From Serratia fonticola (lineage in GTDB: Bacteria > Pseudomonadota > Gammaproteobacteria > Enterobacterales > Enterobacteriaceae), in NCBI RefSeq assembly GCF_001006005.1, contig NZ_CP011254.1, positions 372,001-436,000 on the forward strand: a stretch of DNA of 64,000 nt. Direction: 5' to 3'. The notes below the pieces were generated by a model that did no database searches, was not told the origin of the DNA, and was given only the letters and a program-made list of their open reading frames with translations. Each line of letters starts with the position of its first letter. Position 1 is the stretch's first letter. Below are positions 18,509-30,850 of this stretch, in pieces. Position numbers and translations under genes: made by a program.

Positions 18509-21500
18509 TTAGTCAAATTCCAGTTCCACCTGCTCATTACCTACCAAGGTCCGCAAATCTATCAACAAGCGGTCGGTCGGCGTCACGCGCCAAGTTGCAC
18601 CAAAGCGCAATCTTGCCCGTGCATCTTCCCGTTGATAGTAGAGATGCACTGGAATCGTCCCCGAGCGATGGGGTTCCAAAGACTGACGGAGACGGTTCAA
18701 AAGCTGGTCATCAATTTGCCTGTCCGTCAGCGAGATAGCAAGCCCGCGAGCGTATTTTTCACGTGCTTCACTGATGTCCATTAATTCACGAGCGGTCATT
18801 TTAAGCCCGCCGTTAAAGTCATCAAAGCTGACCTGTCCAGTCGCGATCAGGATACGGTCTTTTTCCAACAAATGCTGGTATTTTTCCAAGGCATCGGTGA
18901 ATAACATGATGTCCAGACGCCCAGAACGGTCATCCAGCGTACAAATGCCGATGCGGTTGCCGCGTTTGGTCATCATGATCTTGGAGGCAATCACCAACCC
19001 GACGGCGGTAGTCATCTTGCCGCGATCCGTCGGGTGCATATCTTTCAGACGCTGGCCACCGGCATAGCGTTCGATTTCTTTGAGATACTGGGTGATCGGG
19101 TGACCGGTTAGATACAGCCCCAGCGTTTCCCGTTCACCATCCAACACCACCTGTTCCTGCCAAGGGGGGACGTTGGCGTAGGATTGCTCTACCTGCTCCG
19201 GCGCTTCCGCCAGCACGCCAAACATATCCGCCTGACCGATGGCTTCGGCTTTGGCGTGCTGATCGGCCGCTTTAAGCGCATCCCCCAGGGAGTTCATCAA
19301 CGCGGCGCGATGAGGCCCCAGGCGATCGAACGCCCCGGACATGATCAGCTTTTCCAGAATACGGCGGTTGAGCTTTTTAATATCGGAGCGGGCGCACAGG
19401 TCGAACAGATCTTTAAAATACCCCTGCTCGCCAGAATTACGCGCTTCGATAATTGCTTCGATCGGCCCTTCCCCTACTCCCTTGATGGCGCCAATGCCAT
19501 AGACGATCTCGCCCTCGTCATTAACGTGGAAGTGATACTGCCCGCTGTTGATGTCCGGCGGCAGGATTTTCAGGCCCATGCGCCAGCACTCATCCACCAG
19601 CCCCACCACCTTATCGGTGTTATCCATATCGGCGGTCATGACCGCGGCCATAAACTCGGCCGGATAGTGGGCCTTCAGCCACAGCGTCTGGTAAGACACC
19701 AACGCATAGGCAGCGGAGTGCGATTTGTTAAAGCCGTAACCCGCGAACTTCTCTACCAGATCGAAGATTTTTACCGACAATTCGCCGTCAATGCCGCGCG
19801 ATTTGGCACCATCTTCAAAACCGCCGCGCTGCTTGGCCATCTCGACCGGGTTCTTTTTACCCATGGCACGACGCAGCATGTCCGCCCCGCCCAGCGTATA
19901 GCCAGCCAGTACCTGAGCGATCTGCATTACCTGTTCCTGGTACAGGATGATGCCATAGGTCGGCTCCAGCACCGGCTTCAGCGATTCATGCTGCCACTGG
20001 ATATCAGGGTAGGAGATCTCTTCGCGCCCGTGCTTACGGTCGATAAAGTTATCTACCATGCCTGACTGTAACGGGCCGGGGCGGAACAACGCCACCAGTG
20101 CGATCATGTCTTCGAAGCAGTCAGGCTTCAGGCGTTTGATCAAATCCTTCATGCCGCGCGATTCAAGCTGGAATACCGCAGTGGTTTCCGAGCGTTGCAG
20201 CATGTCGAAGCTTTTCTTGTCCTCAAGCGGAATGGCCGCGATATCTATCGGTTCCAAGCCGGTCTTGGCACGGCGGGCGTTGATCATCTCCAACGCCCAG
20301 TCGATGATGGTCAGCGTACGCAGGCCGAGGAAGTCGAACTTCACCAGCCCGGCGTATTCCACATCGTTCTTGTCAAACTGGGTAACCGGGTGGTTACCTT
20401 CGGCATCGCAATAGAGCGGTGCAAAGTCGGTGATCTTGGTTGGCGCAATCACCACGCCCCCGGCGTGTTTACCGGCGTTACGCGTCACGCCTTCCAGCTT
20501 GCGCGCCATGTCGATCAGCGCTTTGACCTCTTCGTCTGCCTCATAGATTTCCGGCAGTTGCGGCTCTGCCGCAAAGGCTTTTTCCAGCGTCATGCCCGGA
20601 TCGGGCGGCACCAGCTTGGAGATACGGTCGACGAAGCCATAAGGGTGTCCCAACACGCGCCCCACGTCGCGGATAACCGCCTTCGCCGCCATGGTTCCGA
20701 AGGTGATGATTTGCGATACCGCCTCACGGCCATACATCTCCGCCACGTGCTCGATGACCAGGTCACGCTTTTCCATGCAGAAGTCGACGTCGAAGTCGGG
20801 CATCGAGACACGTTCCGGGTTCAGGAAGCGTTCGAACAGCAGGTCAAACTCCAGCGGGTCGAGATCGGTGATTTTCAGCGCATAGGCCACCAGCGAACCG
20901 GCACCAGAGCCACGCCCCGGGCCTACCGGCACATCGTTATCTTTCGACCACTGGATGAATTCCATTACGATCAGGAAGTAGCCCGGGAATCCCATCTGGT
21001 TGATCACTTTCAGTTCCAGATCCAGACGCTCATCGTATTCAGGACGTCGTTCGGCACGGACTTCAGGGTCCGGGAACAGGAATTCCAGACGTTCTTCCAA
21101 CCCCTCTTTGGACTTGAGCACCAGGAAATCTTCGGTGGTCATATCGCCGGTGGGGAACTGTGGCAGGAAATATTCGCCCAAACGGATGGTGACGTTACAG
21201 CGCTTGGCAATTTCCACGCTGTTTAGCAACGCTTCCGGGATGTCGGCAAACAGCTCGCACATCTCCTCTTCACTGCGCATGTACTGTTGCGGGCTGTAGT
21301 TTTTCGGACGTTTGGGATCGTCGAGCGTGAAGCCATCATGGATCGCTACGCGGATCTCATGGGCGTCAAAGTCATCTTCCACCAGGAAACGGACGTCGTT
21401 GGTGGCGACTACCGGCAACCCACGTTCGGTTGCCAGGGCTACGGCGGCGTGCAGATAGTTTTCTTCATCCCCACGGCCGGTGCGGATCAGTTCGAGATAA

Positions 21501-21997
21501 TAGCTGTCTGGGAAATGCTGCTGGTAAAACTCCAGGCACTGATCGACCAGGGCCTGGTTGCCACGCAGCAGAAACTTGCCGACGTCGCCCATGCGTGCAC
21601 CGGAAAGCAGGATCAACCCGCTACGATGTTCTATCAGCCAGTCGCGATCGATCACCGGGCCTGCCGGGCCATAACCGCGCTGATACGCCCTGGAGATTAA
21701 TAGGGTGAGGTTTTGATAGCCAACGTTATCGGCTGCCAGCACGGTAAGCTGTGCCAGCTCATCGCCCAGCTCTTCGCTTTGCACATGGAAATCCGCACCG
21801 ATGATCGGTTTGATCCCGGCACCGTGCGCACTGCCATAAAACTTCACCAGACCACACATATTAGTGAAGTCGGTGACGGCCAAGGCTGGCATGGCTAACG
21901 CGGCAGCTCTTTTCACCAACGGGCCGATCTTGGCTAATCCATCTATCATGGAGTAGTCACTGTGCACGCGCAGATGAATAAAACGAGGTTCGGCCAT
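18509..21997 (-). CDS. dnaE: DNA polymerase III subunit alpha
   Basis: Replicative polymerase, 1162 residues (E. coli 1160). The N-terminal PHP domain begins [19 protein letters not shown]. The catalytic aspartates are in [13 protein letters not shown], Asp401 and Asp403, matching E. coli numbering, followed by [14 protein letters not shown] (primer and dNTP contacts just upstream), the helix-hairpin-helix region, the OB domain and the C-terminal tau-binding domain. Context rnhB-dnaE-accA is as in E. coli. A repeat copy lies in the 152 bp between rnhB and dnaE. Confidence 0.99.
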   Translation of the reverse strand: MAEPRFIHLRVHSDYSMIDGLAKIGPLVKRAAALAMPALAVTDFTNMCGLVKFYGSAHGAGIKPIIGADFHVQSEELGDELAQLTVLAADNVGYQNLTLLISRAYQRGYGPAGPVIDRDWLIEHRSGLILLSGARMGDVGKFLLRGNQALVDQCLEFYQQHFPDSYYLELIRTGRGDEENYLHAAVALATERGLPVVATNDVRFLVEDDFDAHEIRVAIHDGFTLDDPKRPKNYSPQQYMRSEEEMCELFADIPEALLNSVEIAKRCNVTIRLGEYFLPQFPTGDMTTEDFLVLKSKEGLEERLEFLFPDPEVRAERRPEYDERLDLELKVINQMGFPGYFLIVMEFIQWSKDNDVPVGPGRGSGAGSLVAYALKITDLDPLEFDLLFERFLNPERVSMPDFDVDFCMEKRDLVIEHVAEMYGREAVSQIITFGTMAAKAVIRDVGRVLGHPYGFVDRISKLVPPDPGMTLEKAFAAEPQLPEIYEADEEVKALIDMARKLEGVTRNAGKHAGGVVIAPTKITDFAPLYCDAEGNHPVTQFDKNDVEYAGLVKFDFLGLRTLTIIDWALEMINARRAKTGLEPIDIAAIPLEDKKSFDMLQRSETTAVFQLESRGMKDLIKRLKPDCFEDMIALVALFRPGPLQSGMVDNFIDRKHGREEISYPDIQWQHESLKPVLEPTYGIILYQEQVMQIAQVLAGYTLGGADMLRRAMGKKNPVEMAKQRGGFEDGAKSRGIDGELSVKIFDLVEKFAGYGFNKSHSAAYALVSYQTLWLKAHYPAEFMAAVMTADMDNTDKVVGLVDECWRMGLKILPPDINSGQYHFHVNDEGEIVYGIGAIKGVGEGPIEAIIEARNSGEQGYFKDLFDLCARSDIKKLNRRILEKLIMSGAFDRLGPHRAALMNSLGDALKAADQHAKAEAIGQADMFGVLAEAPEQVEQSYANVPPWQEQVVLDGERETLGLYLTGHPITQYLKEIERYAGGQRLKDMHPTDRGKMTTAVGLVIASKIMMTKRGNRIGICTLDDRSGRLDIMLFTDALEKYQHLLEKDRILIATGQVSFDDFNGGLKMTARELMDISEAREKYARGLAISLTDRQIDDQLLNRLRQSLEPHRSGTIPVHLYYQREDARARLRFGATWRVTPTDRLLIDLRTLVGNEQVELEFD

Positions 21998-22077
21998 ATC
22001 CAGATACCAACGTGTTGGGGTTCAGCTTGCTGAACCGGGGTTACATTAGGGTGTGGGGAAGATCACCGTAGCCATTT

Positions 22078-22112
22078 CCCCTCACCCCGACCCTCTCCCA
22101 AAAGGAGAGGGG
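22078..22112. repeat. Dispersed CCCTCACCCC...CTCTCCC repeat, copy b
   Basis: Reads CCCCTCACCCCGACCCTCTC, then CCAAAAGGAGAGGGGG, giving the usual CTCTCC/GGAGAG hairpin. It lies between rnhB and dnaE on an otherwise continuous operon, so it would be part of the transcript. Confidence 0.8.
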
Positions 22113-22149
22113 GCGTAATATTAAGCATCGTGTGAACTATGCGGCTTGG

Positions 22150-22758
22150 TTACTTAGCTGACGAGCCAGACTCCAGCGCCCGTCTTACCGGGGCAAAGCT
22201 GCGGCGATGATGCTCGGTAGCCCCCAACACGGCCAGCTTTTCCAGATGGAACGCGGTGGGATAGCCCTTGTGTTGGGCAAAGCCATAATCCGGGAAAATC
22301 GCATCCAGCTCGGTCATTTCGCGATCGCGGGTTACCTTCGCCAGAATTGACGCGGCACTGATCTCCGCAACCCGGCTATCCCCTTTCACCACCGCTAACG
22401 AGCGCATCGGCAATTTGGGGCAACGGTTGCCGTCAATCAACACCATGTCCGGTGCGATATGCAAACCCGCAACCGCGCGCTGCATCGCCAGCATGGTGGC
22501 ATGCAGGATATTCAGTTGGTCGATCTCGACCGGCTCAGCACGCCCCAGGCTCCAGGACAGCGCCTTTTCCACGATCTCGTCGTATAACGCCAGGCGGCGC
22601 TTCTCGCTGAGCTTTTTGGAATCCGCCAGGCCAACAATCGGCCGTGCAGGATCGAGGATCACCGCAGCGGTCACAACGGCACCCACCAAAGGCCCGCGCC
22701 CTACTTCATCCACACCGGCAAACAGCCGGGCGGCAGGGTAAACAAAGGGTTCCATCAT
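22150..22758 (-). CDS. rnhB: Ribonuclease HII
   Basis: Removes RNA from RNA-DNA hybrids, including single ribonucleotides. The 202 residues contain the catalytic Asp17-Glu18 in [20 protein letters not shown], the further acidic residue in [12 protein letters not shown], and [15 protein letters not shown]. Its ATG overlaps the lpxB stop by four bases (ATGA), so translation is coupled. A second ATG directly after is an alternative. Confidence 0.98.
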   Translation of the reverse strand: MMEPFVYPAARLFAGVDEVGRGPLVGAVVTAAVILDPARPIVGLADSKKLSEKRRLALYDEIVEKALSWSLGRAEPVEIDQLNILHATMLAMQRAVAGLHIAPDMVLIDGNRCPKLPMRSLAVVKGDSRVAEISAASILAKVTRDREMTELDAIFPDYGFAQHKGYPTAFHLEKLAVLGATEHHRRSFAPVRRALESGSSAK

Positions 22759-23903
22759 GCTTTTGCCAGCTCTAACACAGCCTGAGCGGCCTGTTCATCG
22801 GCACCACAGCGAATGCTCTGATGCAGTTCAAGGAAGGTCTGTTTCAACAGCTCCGCCTGCGGGCTGTCTTCCAGCAGCGGCAATAACGCCGCGGCCAGCT
22901 TATCCGGTACACAATCGTGTTGCAGCAGTTCGGTGACAATTTCACGCCCCGCCAGCAGGTTAGGCAATGAGACATACGGGGTTTTCACCAGCCGCTCCGC
23001 CAGCCAGAAGGTAAATGGCTTCATGCGGTAACCCACCACCATCGGGCATTTTGCCAACATGCATTCCAGCGCTGCGGTGCCGGAAGCCAACAGAGCGGCA
23101 TCGCTGGCCACCATCGCCTCACGCCCTTTGCCATCCAGCAGGTGAACCTTGAGCTCAGGCGCGACCTCGGCCTTGATGCGTTCAAACTGCTCACGGCGCT
23201 TGGCGTTGACCAAAGGCACCACCACTTCCAGATCGGGATAATGCTCGCGTAGCAGTTGAGCGGTACGCAGGAAGTCACCACTGAGCATTTCCACTTCGGC
23301 ATTACGGCTGCCGGGTAGCAATGCCAAACAGCGAGCGCCCGGGTCAATGCCCAGCGTAGCGCGTGCGGCCAGCTTATCCGCCTGCAGTGGCATCGCATCG
23401 GCCATGGTATGACCGATAAAGCGGCAAGGGACGTTGAAACGATCGTAAAACGCTTTTTCGAAAGGGAGGAACGCCAACACCAGGTCGGTCGCTTTACCTA
23501 TTTTGAAAACGCGTTTCTGACGCCAGGCCCACACGGACGGGCTGACATAGTGAATAGTGCGGATACCGCGCTGTTTCAGGCGGCCTTCCAGCGTGAGGTT
23601 GAAGTCTGGCGCATCGATACCGACAAACACGTCAGGCTTCAGCTCACTGAACCGGCGGGTCAGATCCTTGCGGATCTTCAACAGGCGTGGCAGACGCTCA
23701 AGCACCTCTACCACGCCCATCACCGCCAGCTCTTCCATTTCGTACCAGGTTTCACACCCTTCGGCCTGCATCAGCGGGCCAGCGACACCGACAAAGCGGG
23801 CGCTTGGGTAGTGCGTCTTAAGCGCACGAATTAATCCGGCACCCAGAATATCACCGGAGGTTTCCCCGGCGACCAATCCGATAGTCAATGGACGATTTGG
23901 CAT
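22755..23903 (-). CDS. lpxB: Lipid-A-disaccharide synthase
   Basis: A GT19 glycosyltransferase joining UDP-2,3-diacylglucosamine and lipid X into the lipid A disaccharide at the inner membrane. Its 382 residues match E. coli length. Typical stretches are [47 protein letters not shown] and [11 protein letters not shown]. It starts three bases after the lpxA stop in the lpxD-fabZ-lpxA-lpxB-rnhB run. Confidence 0.98.
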   Translation of the reverse strand: MPNRPLTIGLVAGETSGDILGAGLIRALKTHYPSARFVGVAGPLMQAEGCETWYEMEELAVMGVVEVLERLPRLLKIRKDLTRRFSELKPDVFVGIDAPDFNLTLEGRLKQRGIRTIHYVSPSVWAWRQKRVFKIGKATDLVLAFLPFEKAFYDRFNVPCRFIGHTMADAMPLQADKLAARATLGIDPGARCLALLPGSRNAEVEMLSGDFLRTAQLLREHYPDLEVVVPLVNAKRREQFERIKAEVAPELKVHLLDGKGREAMVASDAALLASGTAALECMLAKCPMVVGYRMKPFTFWLAERLVKTPYVSLPNLLAGREIVTELLQHDCVPDKLAAALLPLLEDSPQAELLKQTFLELHQSIRCGADEQAAQAVLELAKA

Positions 23904-23906
23904 AAC

Positions 23907-24695
23907 TCAGCGAATAATCCCACGGGTAGAACGCGCAAAGAAATCGAGGAACTGCTGTACCACTGGCTGCTGTTGCGCCAGGGTTTCGATCTCTGCTTTA
24001 GCCTCGTCGAAGGTCTTCTCGCTGCGATAGAGGATCTTGTAGGCATTACGGATCGCCTGCATTTGATCCTTATCAAAACCACGGCGTTTCAGACCTACGG
24101 CGTTGATACCAAATGGCGTCGCGTGGTTACCCTGCGCGATGACAAAAGGCGGTACGTCCTGAGCGACACCGGAGCAACCACCGACCATCACATGGGCACC
24201 AATCACACAGAATTGGTGGATCGCGGTCATGCCGCCAATGATGGCGAAATCGTCGATCTCCACATGACCAGCCAGCGTAGCGTTGTTGGCCAACACGCAG
24301 GAATTGCCAACCACGCAGTCATGAGCAACGTGCACGTTGACCATCAGCAGGTTGTCATTACCGACTTTGGTCAGGCCCGTTCCCTGTGCAGTACCGCGAT
24401 GAATGGTGACGCTCTCACGAATGCGGTTACGATCGCCAACTTCAACCCGAGTCGGTTCGCCAGCGTATTTGAGATCCTGATTCACTTCGCCGATAGAGGC
24501 AAACTGATAGATCTCGTTATCGCGGCCAATCTTGGTGATACCGTTCACCACCACATGCGATTTGAGGACCGTACCCGCGCCGATTTCCACCTGGGAGCCG
24601 ACGTAGCAGAAGGGACCTATATGCGCACCAGCGCCGATAACGGCGCCTTCTTCAACGATCGCGCTTGGATGGATAAAGGCGGTTTTATCAATCAC
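23907..24695 (-). CDS. lpxA: UDP-N-acetylglucosamine acyltransferase
   Basis: Performs the first step of lipid A synthesis, transferring 3-hydroxyacyl from ACP to UDP-GlcNAc. The 262-residue left-handed beta-helix shows many hexapeptide repeats and the catalytic His125 in [12 protein letters not shown]. It begins with GTG three bases after the fabZ stop, the same start type as E. coli; coupling to fabZ is likely because no separate ribosome site is seen. Confidence 0.98.
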   Translation of the reverse strand: MIDKTAFIHPSAIVEEGAVIGAGAHIGPFCYVGSQVEIGAGTVLKSHVVVNGITKIGRDNEIYQFASIGEVNQDLKYAGEPTRVEVGDRNRIRESVTIHRGTAQGTGLTKVGNDNLLMVNVHVAHDCVVGNSCVLANNATLAGHVEIDDFAIIGGMTAIHQFCVIGAHVMVGGCSGVAQDVPPFVIAQGNHATPFGINAVGLKRRGFDKDQMQAIRNAYKILYRSEKTFDEAKAEIETLAQQQPVVQQFLDFFARSTRGIIR

Positions 24696-24698
24696 GGA

Positions 24699-25154
24699 TT
24701 ATGCCTCCCGGCTGCGGGCACACATCATGGTTGCTTCGCAGACAATTTTTCCATCGACGGTCGCCACGCCTTTAAAGCGGGTCAGACCACGACGGGTTTT
24801 CTCGAAAGTGACTTCCATAATCATCTGATCGCCAGGCACCACAGGGCGCTTGAAGCGAGCTTCGTCAATACCGGCGAAATAGTACAGCTCGCCCGGTTCC
24901 AGTTTACCCACGCTCTTAAATGCCAGGATACCCGTGGCCTGAGCCATAGCTTCCAAAATCAGCACGCCTGGAAAAATCGGTTTACCAGGGAAATGCCCCT
25001 GGAAAAACGGCTCATTAACGGATACGTTCTTCACTGCACGCAGATATTTATGCTCTTCGAAATCCAATACACGGTCAACCAGCAAGAATGGATAACGGTG
25101 AGGAAGCAGTTCCAGAATTTCTGCAATATCTAGAGTATGAGTGTCAGTAGTCAA
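24699..25154 (-). CDS. fabZ: 3-hydroxyacyl-[acyl-carrier-protein] dehydratase FabZ
   Basis: Dehydrates 3-hydroxyacyl-ACP in fatty-acid elongation and so competes with LpxA for 3-hydroxymyristoyl-ACP. The start is placed at TTG (25154), with AGGAAGAG upstream. This gives 151 residues, exactly the E. coli length, whose gene also starts with TTG; the frame remains open 24 codons further upstream. Catalytic His54 and Glu68 are in [22 protein letters not shown]. Confidence 0.97.
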   Translation of the reverse strand: MTTDTHTLDIAEILELLPHRYPFLLVDRVLDFEEHKYLRAVKNVSVNEPFFQGHFPGKPIFPGVLILEAMAQATGILAFKSVGKLEPGELYYFAGIDEARFKRPVVPGDQMIMEVTFEKTRRGLTRFKGVATVDGKIVCEATMMCARSREA

Positions 25155-25315
25155 AATACTCTTCCTGTCTCTAAAAACTGATGGCATCAACAACACGGCC
25201 TGCGTTGACCCCAAAAAGGAGATCATCAGGCAGGCCGCAAATTAACAACTCTTTGCGCTTTTGGCATCATTGCCAACGCGTTTCGTTTTATACCCAGCAT
25301 CCCGGGCCGTGGTGA

Positions 25316-26338
25316 TTAGTCTTTTCCGACTTTTCGTTCGACAGCTTTCAAGCGCTTGCTAATCTCATCGATATTCATCACCAACGCCGCGGTTTTACGC
25401 CAAACTTTGTTGGGTTGTAACGGAATGCCAGAGGAGTATACCCCAGGTTCGGTGATTGGTCGCATAACCATTCCCATCCCGGTGACAACTACCTGGTCAG
25501 CAATCTCCATGTGACCATTGATCACACTGGCGCCGCCAATTTGGCAATAGCGCCCGATTTTCAGGCTACCCGCCATGATCACACCGCCCGCGACGGCGGT
25601 ATTCTCGCCAATCACCACGTTGTGTGCAATCTGACACTGGTTATCTATGATAACACCATTCCCAATCTGGGTGTTATCCAACGCGCCACGGTCAATGGTG
25701 GTACAGGCACCAATCTCAACGCGATCGCCAATAATCACCGTGCCAAGCTGCGGGATCTTGATCCAGTTGCCACGCTCGTTGGCGTAGCCGAAACCGTCCG
25801 CACCAATTACCGTTCCCGATTGGATCAGGCAGTGCTGGCCGATTTCCACTTCATGATAAATCGTCACGTTGGCCCACAGACGCGTACCTGCGCCAATGCG
25901 TGCCTGCTTGCCGATAAAGCAGCCCGGGCCGATGACCACGTTATCGCCCAGTTCAACACCGGATTCGATAACCGCGTTCGCCCCAATAGCAACGTTCTGC
26001 CCCAGCTTGGCCTCAGGAGAGATCACCGCGCTTGGCGCGATATCTGCTGCGGGTGCTGGCGTGGTGTCCATCAACTGCGCCATACGCGCATAGGTCAGGT
26101 AAGGGTTTTTAACTACCAGCGCTGCGCTACGGCAGTGTGGTAGGTCTGCTTCGGTGAGTACCACGGCACTCGCCTGGCAGGAAGCCAGCTGCTGTTGGTA
26201 GCGGCTGTTTGACAAAAACGTGATTTGGCCAGGCTGTGCGGAATGCATAGAAGCAATGCCGGTGATGACGAGATCGCCATCACCGTGCAATTGTGCATCC
26301 AACTGCTGCGCTAAATCAGCCAGTCGAATTGAAGGCAT
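25316..26338 (-). CDS. lpxD: UDP-3-O-(3-hydroxymyristoyl)glucosamine N-acyltransferase
   Basis: The third step of lipid A synthesis, adding the N-linked 3-hydroxyacyl chain. The 340 residues form an N-terminal uridine-binding domain, a long hexapeptide-repeat beta-helix with the catalytic His in [18 protein letters not shown], and a C-terminal helix ending ERKVGKD. It starts five bases after skp. A 161 bp gap without visible features separates it from fabZ. Confidence 0.98.
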   Translation of the reverse strand: MPSIRLADLAQQLDAQLHGDGDLVITGIASMHSAQPGQITFLSNSRYQQQLASCQASAVVLTEADLPHCRSAALVVKNPYLTYARMAQLMDTTPAPAADIAPSAVISPEAKLGQNVAIGANAVIESGVELGDNVVIGPGCFIGKQARIGAGTRLWANVTIYHEVEIGQHCLIQSGTVIGADGFGYANERGNWIKIPQLGTVIIGDRVEIGACTTIDRGALDNTQIGNGVIIDNQCQIAHNVVIGENTAVAGGVIMAGSLKIGRYCQIGGASVINGHMEIADQVVVTGMGMVMRPITEPGVYSSGIPLQPNKVWRKTAALVMNIDEISKRLKAVERKVGKD

Positions 26339-26342
26339 GGCG

Positions 26343-26840
26343 TTATTTAACCTGTTTCAGCACGTCTGCAGTAATATCTTTTGAAGAGCCTGCATAAGCA
26401 ACTGCGTTAGCGTCGATCACGACGTCATAGCCTTCTTTGCTGGCAACGGCTTTCACAGCATCCTGAATACGGCTCAGGATCTTGTTACGCTCTTCCATCT
26501 GGCGACGACGATTGTCCTGCTCGAAAGCCTGCGCTTTCTGAGAGAACTTCTCACGCTGAGCCATCACGTCTTTTTCCATCTTGGTGCGATCGCTGGCTTT
26601 CATGGTAGAACCATCACGCTGCAGTTTCTGCATTTTGGTTTGCAGATCGCGTTCCATGTTCTGGAGTTCGCCTGCGCGGCCTTTGAATTCGCTTTCCAAT
26701 TGCTTGGCTACGGTTTCACGAGCTGGCAACTGTTGGAAAATGCTAGAAACGTTAACAACAGCAATCTTGTCAGCTGCCTGAACGCCTGCAGAAGCAGCCA
26801 TTGCTAAACCGAGGCCTGCGGCACATAACCACTTTTTCAC
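26343..26840 (-). CDS. skp: Periplasmic chaperone Skp (OmpH)
   Basis: A trimeric jellyfish-shaped chaperone that holds unfolded outer-membrane proteins on their way to BamA. The start is GTG at 26840, with AAGGAG six bases upstream, giving 165 residues; the frame is open 18 codons upstream, but the signal peptide [23 protein letters not shown] begins here. The mature protein starts [15 protein letters not shown] and has a Lys/Arg/Glu/Gln-rich coiled-coil middle and the C-terminal [27 protein letters not shown]. It lies between bamA and lpxD as in E. coli. Confidence 0.97.
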   Translation of the reverse strand: MKKWLCAAGLGLAMAASAGVQAADKIAVVNVSSIFQQLPARETVAKQLESEFKGRAGELQNMERDLQTKMQKLQRDGSTMKASDRTKMEKDVMAQREKFSQKAQAFEQDNRRRQMEERNKILSRIQDAVKAVASKEGYDVVIDANAVAYAGSSKDITADVLKQVK

Positions 26841-27003
26841 TATAAACTCCTTACCATCACCCATTTGTGTCACATGACACTTTTGAAAGTACACAATCTG
26901 CCAGACTTATCACATTACACAATGAGATTTCTCTCGCTATGAGCTTGTTTAAGCCTGGCATTTGCGATTCTTGTACCGCTATGCCCACGGGTGAAACCGG
27001 TTA

Positions 27004-29427
27004 TTACCAGGTTTTACCGATGTTAAACTGGAACTGCTCCGACCTGTCGCCGTCGTATTTCTTGATCGGATCCGCATAGGAGAAGACCAACGGCCCCAGT
27101 GGAGACATCCACTGCAGCGCAAGACCGGCAGACACGCGAATGTTGCTCGCTTTGCTGTAGTCTGGCACCCCGTACATCAGCGTCTGATCGGTGTTTTCCC
27201 AGTGGGTATCCCACACGGTACCGGCATCGATAAACAGCGAAGTACGCACCGAGTTGGCGTATTTCTCGCTGAGGAACGGCGTAGGCGTGATCAATTCCAT
27301 ACTTGCCACGGCCATGGCGTTACCGCCCACCGCATCGTTCGAGCTACAAATCGGCTGAGAGGTAGTCGTTCCCGGCGCGTACTGGCAAGAATACGAGTTG
27401 GAGTTGTAGTACACGGCTTTTGGACCAATGGTGTTGGACTGGAAGCCACGTACGGTACTTGAACCACCCGCATAGAAGTTTTCATAGAACGGCATTTCTT
27501 TACCGCCCAACCCATCGGCATAGCCTAGACGGCCACGACCCAGCAACACCCAGGTCTTGTCATCGTTAAGCGGCATATACTGCGCGGTGTCCAACGTCAT
27601 CTTGTAGTATGAGTTGTCGGAACCCGGCACGGTCACCTTGGTGTTGAACGTAGTGCGGTTACCCTGGGTAGGGAAGTAGCCACGGTCCAGATTATTATAG
27701 GTCCAGCCCAGGTTGAGCGTGAAGTCATCGGCTGTAAAGCTGGCACGATCGATCAGGTTAGGATCCTGCCCCATCGAGTTCAGATAGCGCCACATGGCGA
27801 TCTGAGGCTGCATTTCTGACAGGGAGTTATGGACGTAACCCAGGCCAGCGCGCAGCGAGTTGTTCTCGTTGATCGGGAAGCCCAGCGTGCCGTCAATACC
27901 GTAACTGCTGTTGGTATAGTCGGACAGATCGGCGTTATCCGCTTTAAAGTCGTTATAGAAGATACGGCCGCCCAGACTCACACCGTCAACGGTGAAGTAC
28001 GGGTTGGTCACCGACAGCTCGGTATAGGTCTGGTAGTCGTTCTTGGTGCCGCTGATGCCAACAGAGTAGCCCGTGCCCAGCCAGTTATCCTGCTGTACAC
28101 CCGCCTGGAAGCTGACGCCACTTTCGGTACCGTAACCCACACCAAAGTTCAGCGTCCCGGTGTTACGTTCTTTCACCTTATAGGTGATATCAACCTGATC
28201 GGCAGAGCCAGGGACACGCTGGGTTTCAACATCGACCGTCTCGAAGTAGCCCAGACGGTTCAGACGTTCTTTACCCTGCTCGACCTGATCGTTACCCAGC
28301 CATGCCCCTTCCATCTGGCGCATTTCGCGACGCAGAACGGAATCTTTACTGGTGTCGTTGCCTTCGAACTTGATACGACGCACATAGAAACGGTTACCCG
28401 CATCGATGTTGACGTTCAGCTTCACGGTTTTATCCGCGTCGTTGATTTCAGGTTGAGTCTGTACGCGAGGATAGGCGTAACCATAACGGCCAAACATCTT
28501 CTTGATGTTATCTTCCATTTTGGTCACTTTGGTGCCGTTAAACAGCTCACCCGGCTCAATCTTGGTCAACTGGGCCACTTCTGCCGAATGACCGGCCAGG
28601 TTGCCATTCACCACCACGCCGGAAAGCTTGTACTGCTCGCCTTCGGTGATGTTAACGGTGATATAGATGCCTTTTTTGTCTGGCGTCAGGCTGACCTGCG
28701 TCGAATCGATATTGAAACGGGCATAGCCGCGATCCAGATAGAAGCTGCGCAGGCTCTCAAGGTCCCCCGCCAGCTTTTGCTTCTGGTATTTGCGATCGGC
28801 CACTACGTTCCACCACGGCACGTCATCACGCAACTGGAAGTGCGCGATCAGCTCATCGTTGGTGAAGGCCTGGTTGCCGACAATGTTGATTTGTTGAATC
28901 TTGGCGGAAACCCCTTCCGTGAACACCAGTTTAAGGTCAACACGGTTACGCGGCAACGGCGTGACAACGGCTTTCACCGAGGCACTGTATTTACCGACGC
29001 TGTAGTAGAAGTCTTCCAACCCTTTTTCAATGCTGGATAAGGTGGTGCGGTCGAGTGCTTCACCAACCCGGACGCCAGAGGCTTCCAGGTTTTGCTTGAG
29101 CATGTCATCTTTCACCGATTTGTTACCGGAGAAAGTGATGCTGGCAATGGTAGGGCGTTCCTTAACCTGAACAATCAGCGTATCACCATCGCGCAGTACG
29201 CGAACGTCCTCGAAGTTGCCAGTGGCAAACAAGGCACGGATGGTATTACCGATATCATCATCAGAGACGGTATCGCCTACGCGAACCGGCATGTTGAGTA
29301 ACGCCGCACCGACGGCGACTCGTTGCAGGCCTTCGAAATGAATATCCTTCACTACGAACCCGTCTGCACCGTATACGGTGGCGCTGCCAAACAGCAGCGA
29401 CGCTATGAGCAACTTTTTCATCGCCAT
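27004..29427 (-). CDS. bamA: Outer-membrane protein assembly factor BamA
   Basis: The central Omp85 component of the BAM complex that inserts beta-barrel proteins into the outer membrane. The 807 residues have a signal peptide (ATVYGADG), five POTRA domains (about 21-420) and a 16-strand barrel with the VRGF lid-lock motif in [22 protein letters not shown]. The C-terminus QFNIGKTW ends in the aromatic residue of outer-membrane proteins. It differs from E. coli chiefly in the extracellular loop following that motif, a surface-exposed variable region. It lies between rseP and skp. Confidence 0.99.
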   Translation of the reverse strand: MAMKKLLIASLLFGSATVYGADGFVVKDIHFEGLQRVAVGAALLNMPVRVGDTVSDDDIGNTIRALFATGNFEDVRVLRDGDTLIVQVKERPTIASITFSGNKSVKDDMLKQNLEASGVRVGEALDRTTLSSIEKGLEDFYYSVGKYSASVKAVVTPLPRNRVDLKLVFTEGVSAKIQQINIVGNQAFTNDELIAHFQLRDDVPWWNVVADRKYQKQKLAGDLESLRSFYLDRGYARFNIDSTQVSLTPDKKGIYITVNITEGEQYKLSGVVVNGNLAGHSAEVAQLTKIEPGELFNGTKVTKMEDNIKKMFGRYGYAYPRVQTQPEINDADKTVKLNVNIDAGNRFYVRRIKFEGNDTSKDSVLRREMRQMEGAWLGNDQVEQGKERLNRLGYFETVDVETQRVPGSADQVDITYKVKERNTGTLNFGVGYGTESGVSFQAGVQQDNWLGTGYSVGISGTKNDYQTYTELSVTNPYFTVDGVSLGGRIFYNDFKADNADLSDYTNSSYGIDGTLGFPINENNSLRAGLGYVHNSLSEMQPQIAMWRYLNSMGQDPNLIDRASFTADDFTLNLGWTYNNLDRGYFPTQGNRTTFNTKVTVPGSDNSYYKMTLDTAQYMPLNDDKTWVLLGRGRLGYADGLGGKEMPFYENFYAGGSSTVRGFQSNTIGPKAVYYNSNSYSCQYAPGTTTSQPICSSNDAVGGNAMAVASMELITPTPFLSEKYANSVRTSLFIDAGTVWDTHWENTDQTLMYGVPDYSKASNIRVSAGLALQWMSPLGPLVFSYADPIKKYDGDRSEQFQFNIGKTW

Positions 29428-29462
29428 CGTTGTTATGCGTTCTTCCTAACCTGTCCCCGCCC

Positions 29463-30818
29463 CTAAAGACGAGAAAAATCATTGAAAAGTGCAAGACCCA
29501 TCAGCAGTACCAACAAGATCGAACCAATGCGGTAGCTGTAGTCCTGTACTCGCTCAGAAACTGGCCCCCCCTTCAGCTTTTCTATCGCCAGGAAGAGGAG
29601 ATGCCCACCATCTAATACCGGTAATGGGAAGAGGTTGATGATCCCTAAGTTGACGCTAATCAACGCCAGAAACATCATATAATACACAAAACCCACCTCT
29701 GCTGATGCCCCTGCTCCCTGTGCAATGGAAATCGGGCCACTCAGGTTGTTCAGCTTCACATCACCGGTAATCAATTTACCTATCATGCTGACCGTAAGGT
29801 GCATCAGCTGCCAGGTTTTGTCCCCCGCCTGATACAGCGCAGAGAACGGCCCATATTGACGGATGGTCTTGTACTCATCCGGCAGAGGGATAACTTTAGG
29901 TATAATCCCGGCAAACCCCACCGCTTTGTCTTTTCCCACCGGCTTTGTATCTGGTATCAGCGTTAAAGACAAGGGGGCGCCGTTTCTTTCTATCTCTAAA
30001 ACCAGCGGTTGCCCCGGTGCGTTGTGGATACGTTTAACCAACGTAACCCAACGGCCAAGTGGCTGACCATCGACTTTAACGATCCTGTCCCCCGCTTGTA
30101 AACCTGCCTTTTGCGCAGCTGACCCGGACTGGACTTCTGCCAGCACGGATTCAATCTGCGGGCCACGCGGGATCATGCCTAGAGAACGCACGGGATCTTC
30201 TTTGTCCGGCTCAAAGCTCCAGTGGCGCAAATCCAGGGTCTTGCTCACCTTTTGTGAAGAACCAAACGGGGCAATTTCCACCTCGGTTTGCGTATCACCG
30301 ATTTTGGTCACCAACGCCAGACGAACAGATTCCCAATCAGGCGTTTCGATACCGTCAACGGACTTAAGTTCCATTCCCGGAGAAATTTCGGCATGGGCGG
30401 CAATGGATTGCGGAGTAATTTCACCGATGACCGGGCGGTAACTCGGCACGCCGATGATAAAGACGATCCAATAGGCAAGAATGGCAAACAGGAAATTGGC
30501 AATGGGGCCCGCGCTGACAATCGCCGCGCGCTGCCAGACGGTTTTATTGTTGAACGCCTCATGACGTAGCTCGGGAGCTACCGTTTCGACGCGCTCATCG
30601 AGCATTTTGACATAGCCGCCAAGGGGGATCATGGCGACGACATATTCGGTGCCCTGACGATCGGTGCGGCGCCATAGTGCACGGCCAAAGCCGATAGAGA
30701 AACGCTCCACACGGACGCCACAGCGGCGGGCCACCCAAAAGTGCCCGAACTCATGCACGGTGATCAATATACCCAGAGCGATAATAAACGCGACCAAGTT
30801 CCAGAGTACGCTGACCAT
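29463..30818 (-). CDS. rseP: Site-2 protease RseP
   Basis: An intramembrane zinc protease that completes cleavage of the anti-sigma factor RseA, releasing sigma-E, and clears signal-peptide remnants. Its 451 residues show His22-Glu23-x-x-His26 in the first membrane segment, two PDZ domains in the periplasmic loop ([39 protein letters not shown] being the second) and the third zinc ligand in [14 protein letters not shown] near residue 402. It is upstream of bamA, whose clients trigger this pathway. Confidence 0.98.
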   Translation of the reverse strand: MVSVLWNLVAFIIALGILITVHEFGHFWVARRCGVRVERFSIGFGRALWRRTDRQGTEYVVAMIPLGGYVKMLDERVETVAPELRHEAFNNKTVWQRAAIVSAGPIANFLFAILAYWIVFIIGVPSYRPVIGEITPQSIAAHAEISPGMELKSVDGIETPDWESVRLALVTKIGDTQTEVEIAPFGSSQKVSKTLDLRHWSFEPDKEDPVRSLGMIPRGPQIESVLAEVQSGSAAQKAGLQAGDRIVKVDGQPLGRWVTLVKRIHNAPGQPLVLEIERNGAPLSLTLIPDTKPVGKDKAVGFAGIIPKVIPLPDEYKTIRQYGPFSALYQAGDKTWQLMHLTVSMIGKLITGDVKLNNLSGPISIAQGAGASAEVGFVYYMMFLALISVNLGIINLFPLPVLDGGHLLFLAIEKLKGGPVSERVQDYSYRIGSILLVLLMGLALFNDFSRL

Positions 30819-30850
30819 AGAATCCCTTTACTCCCCCCGCCGATGACGGA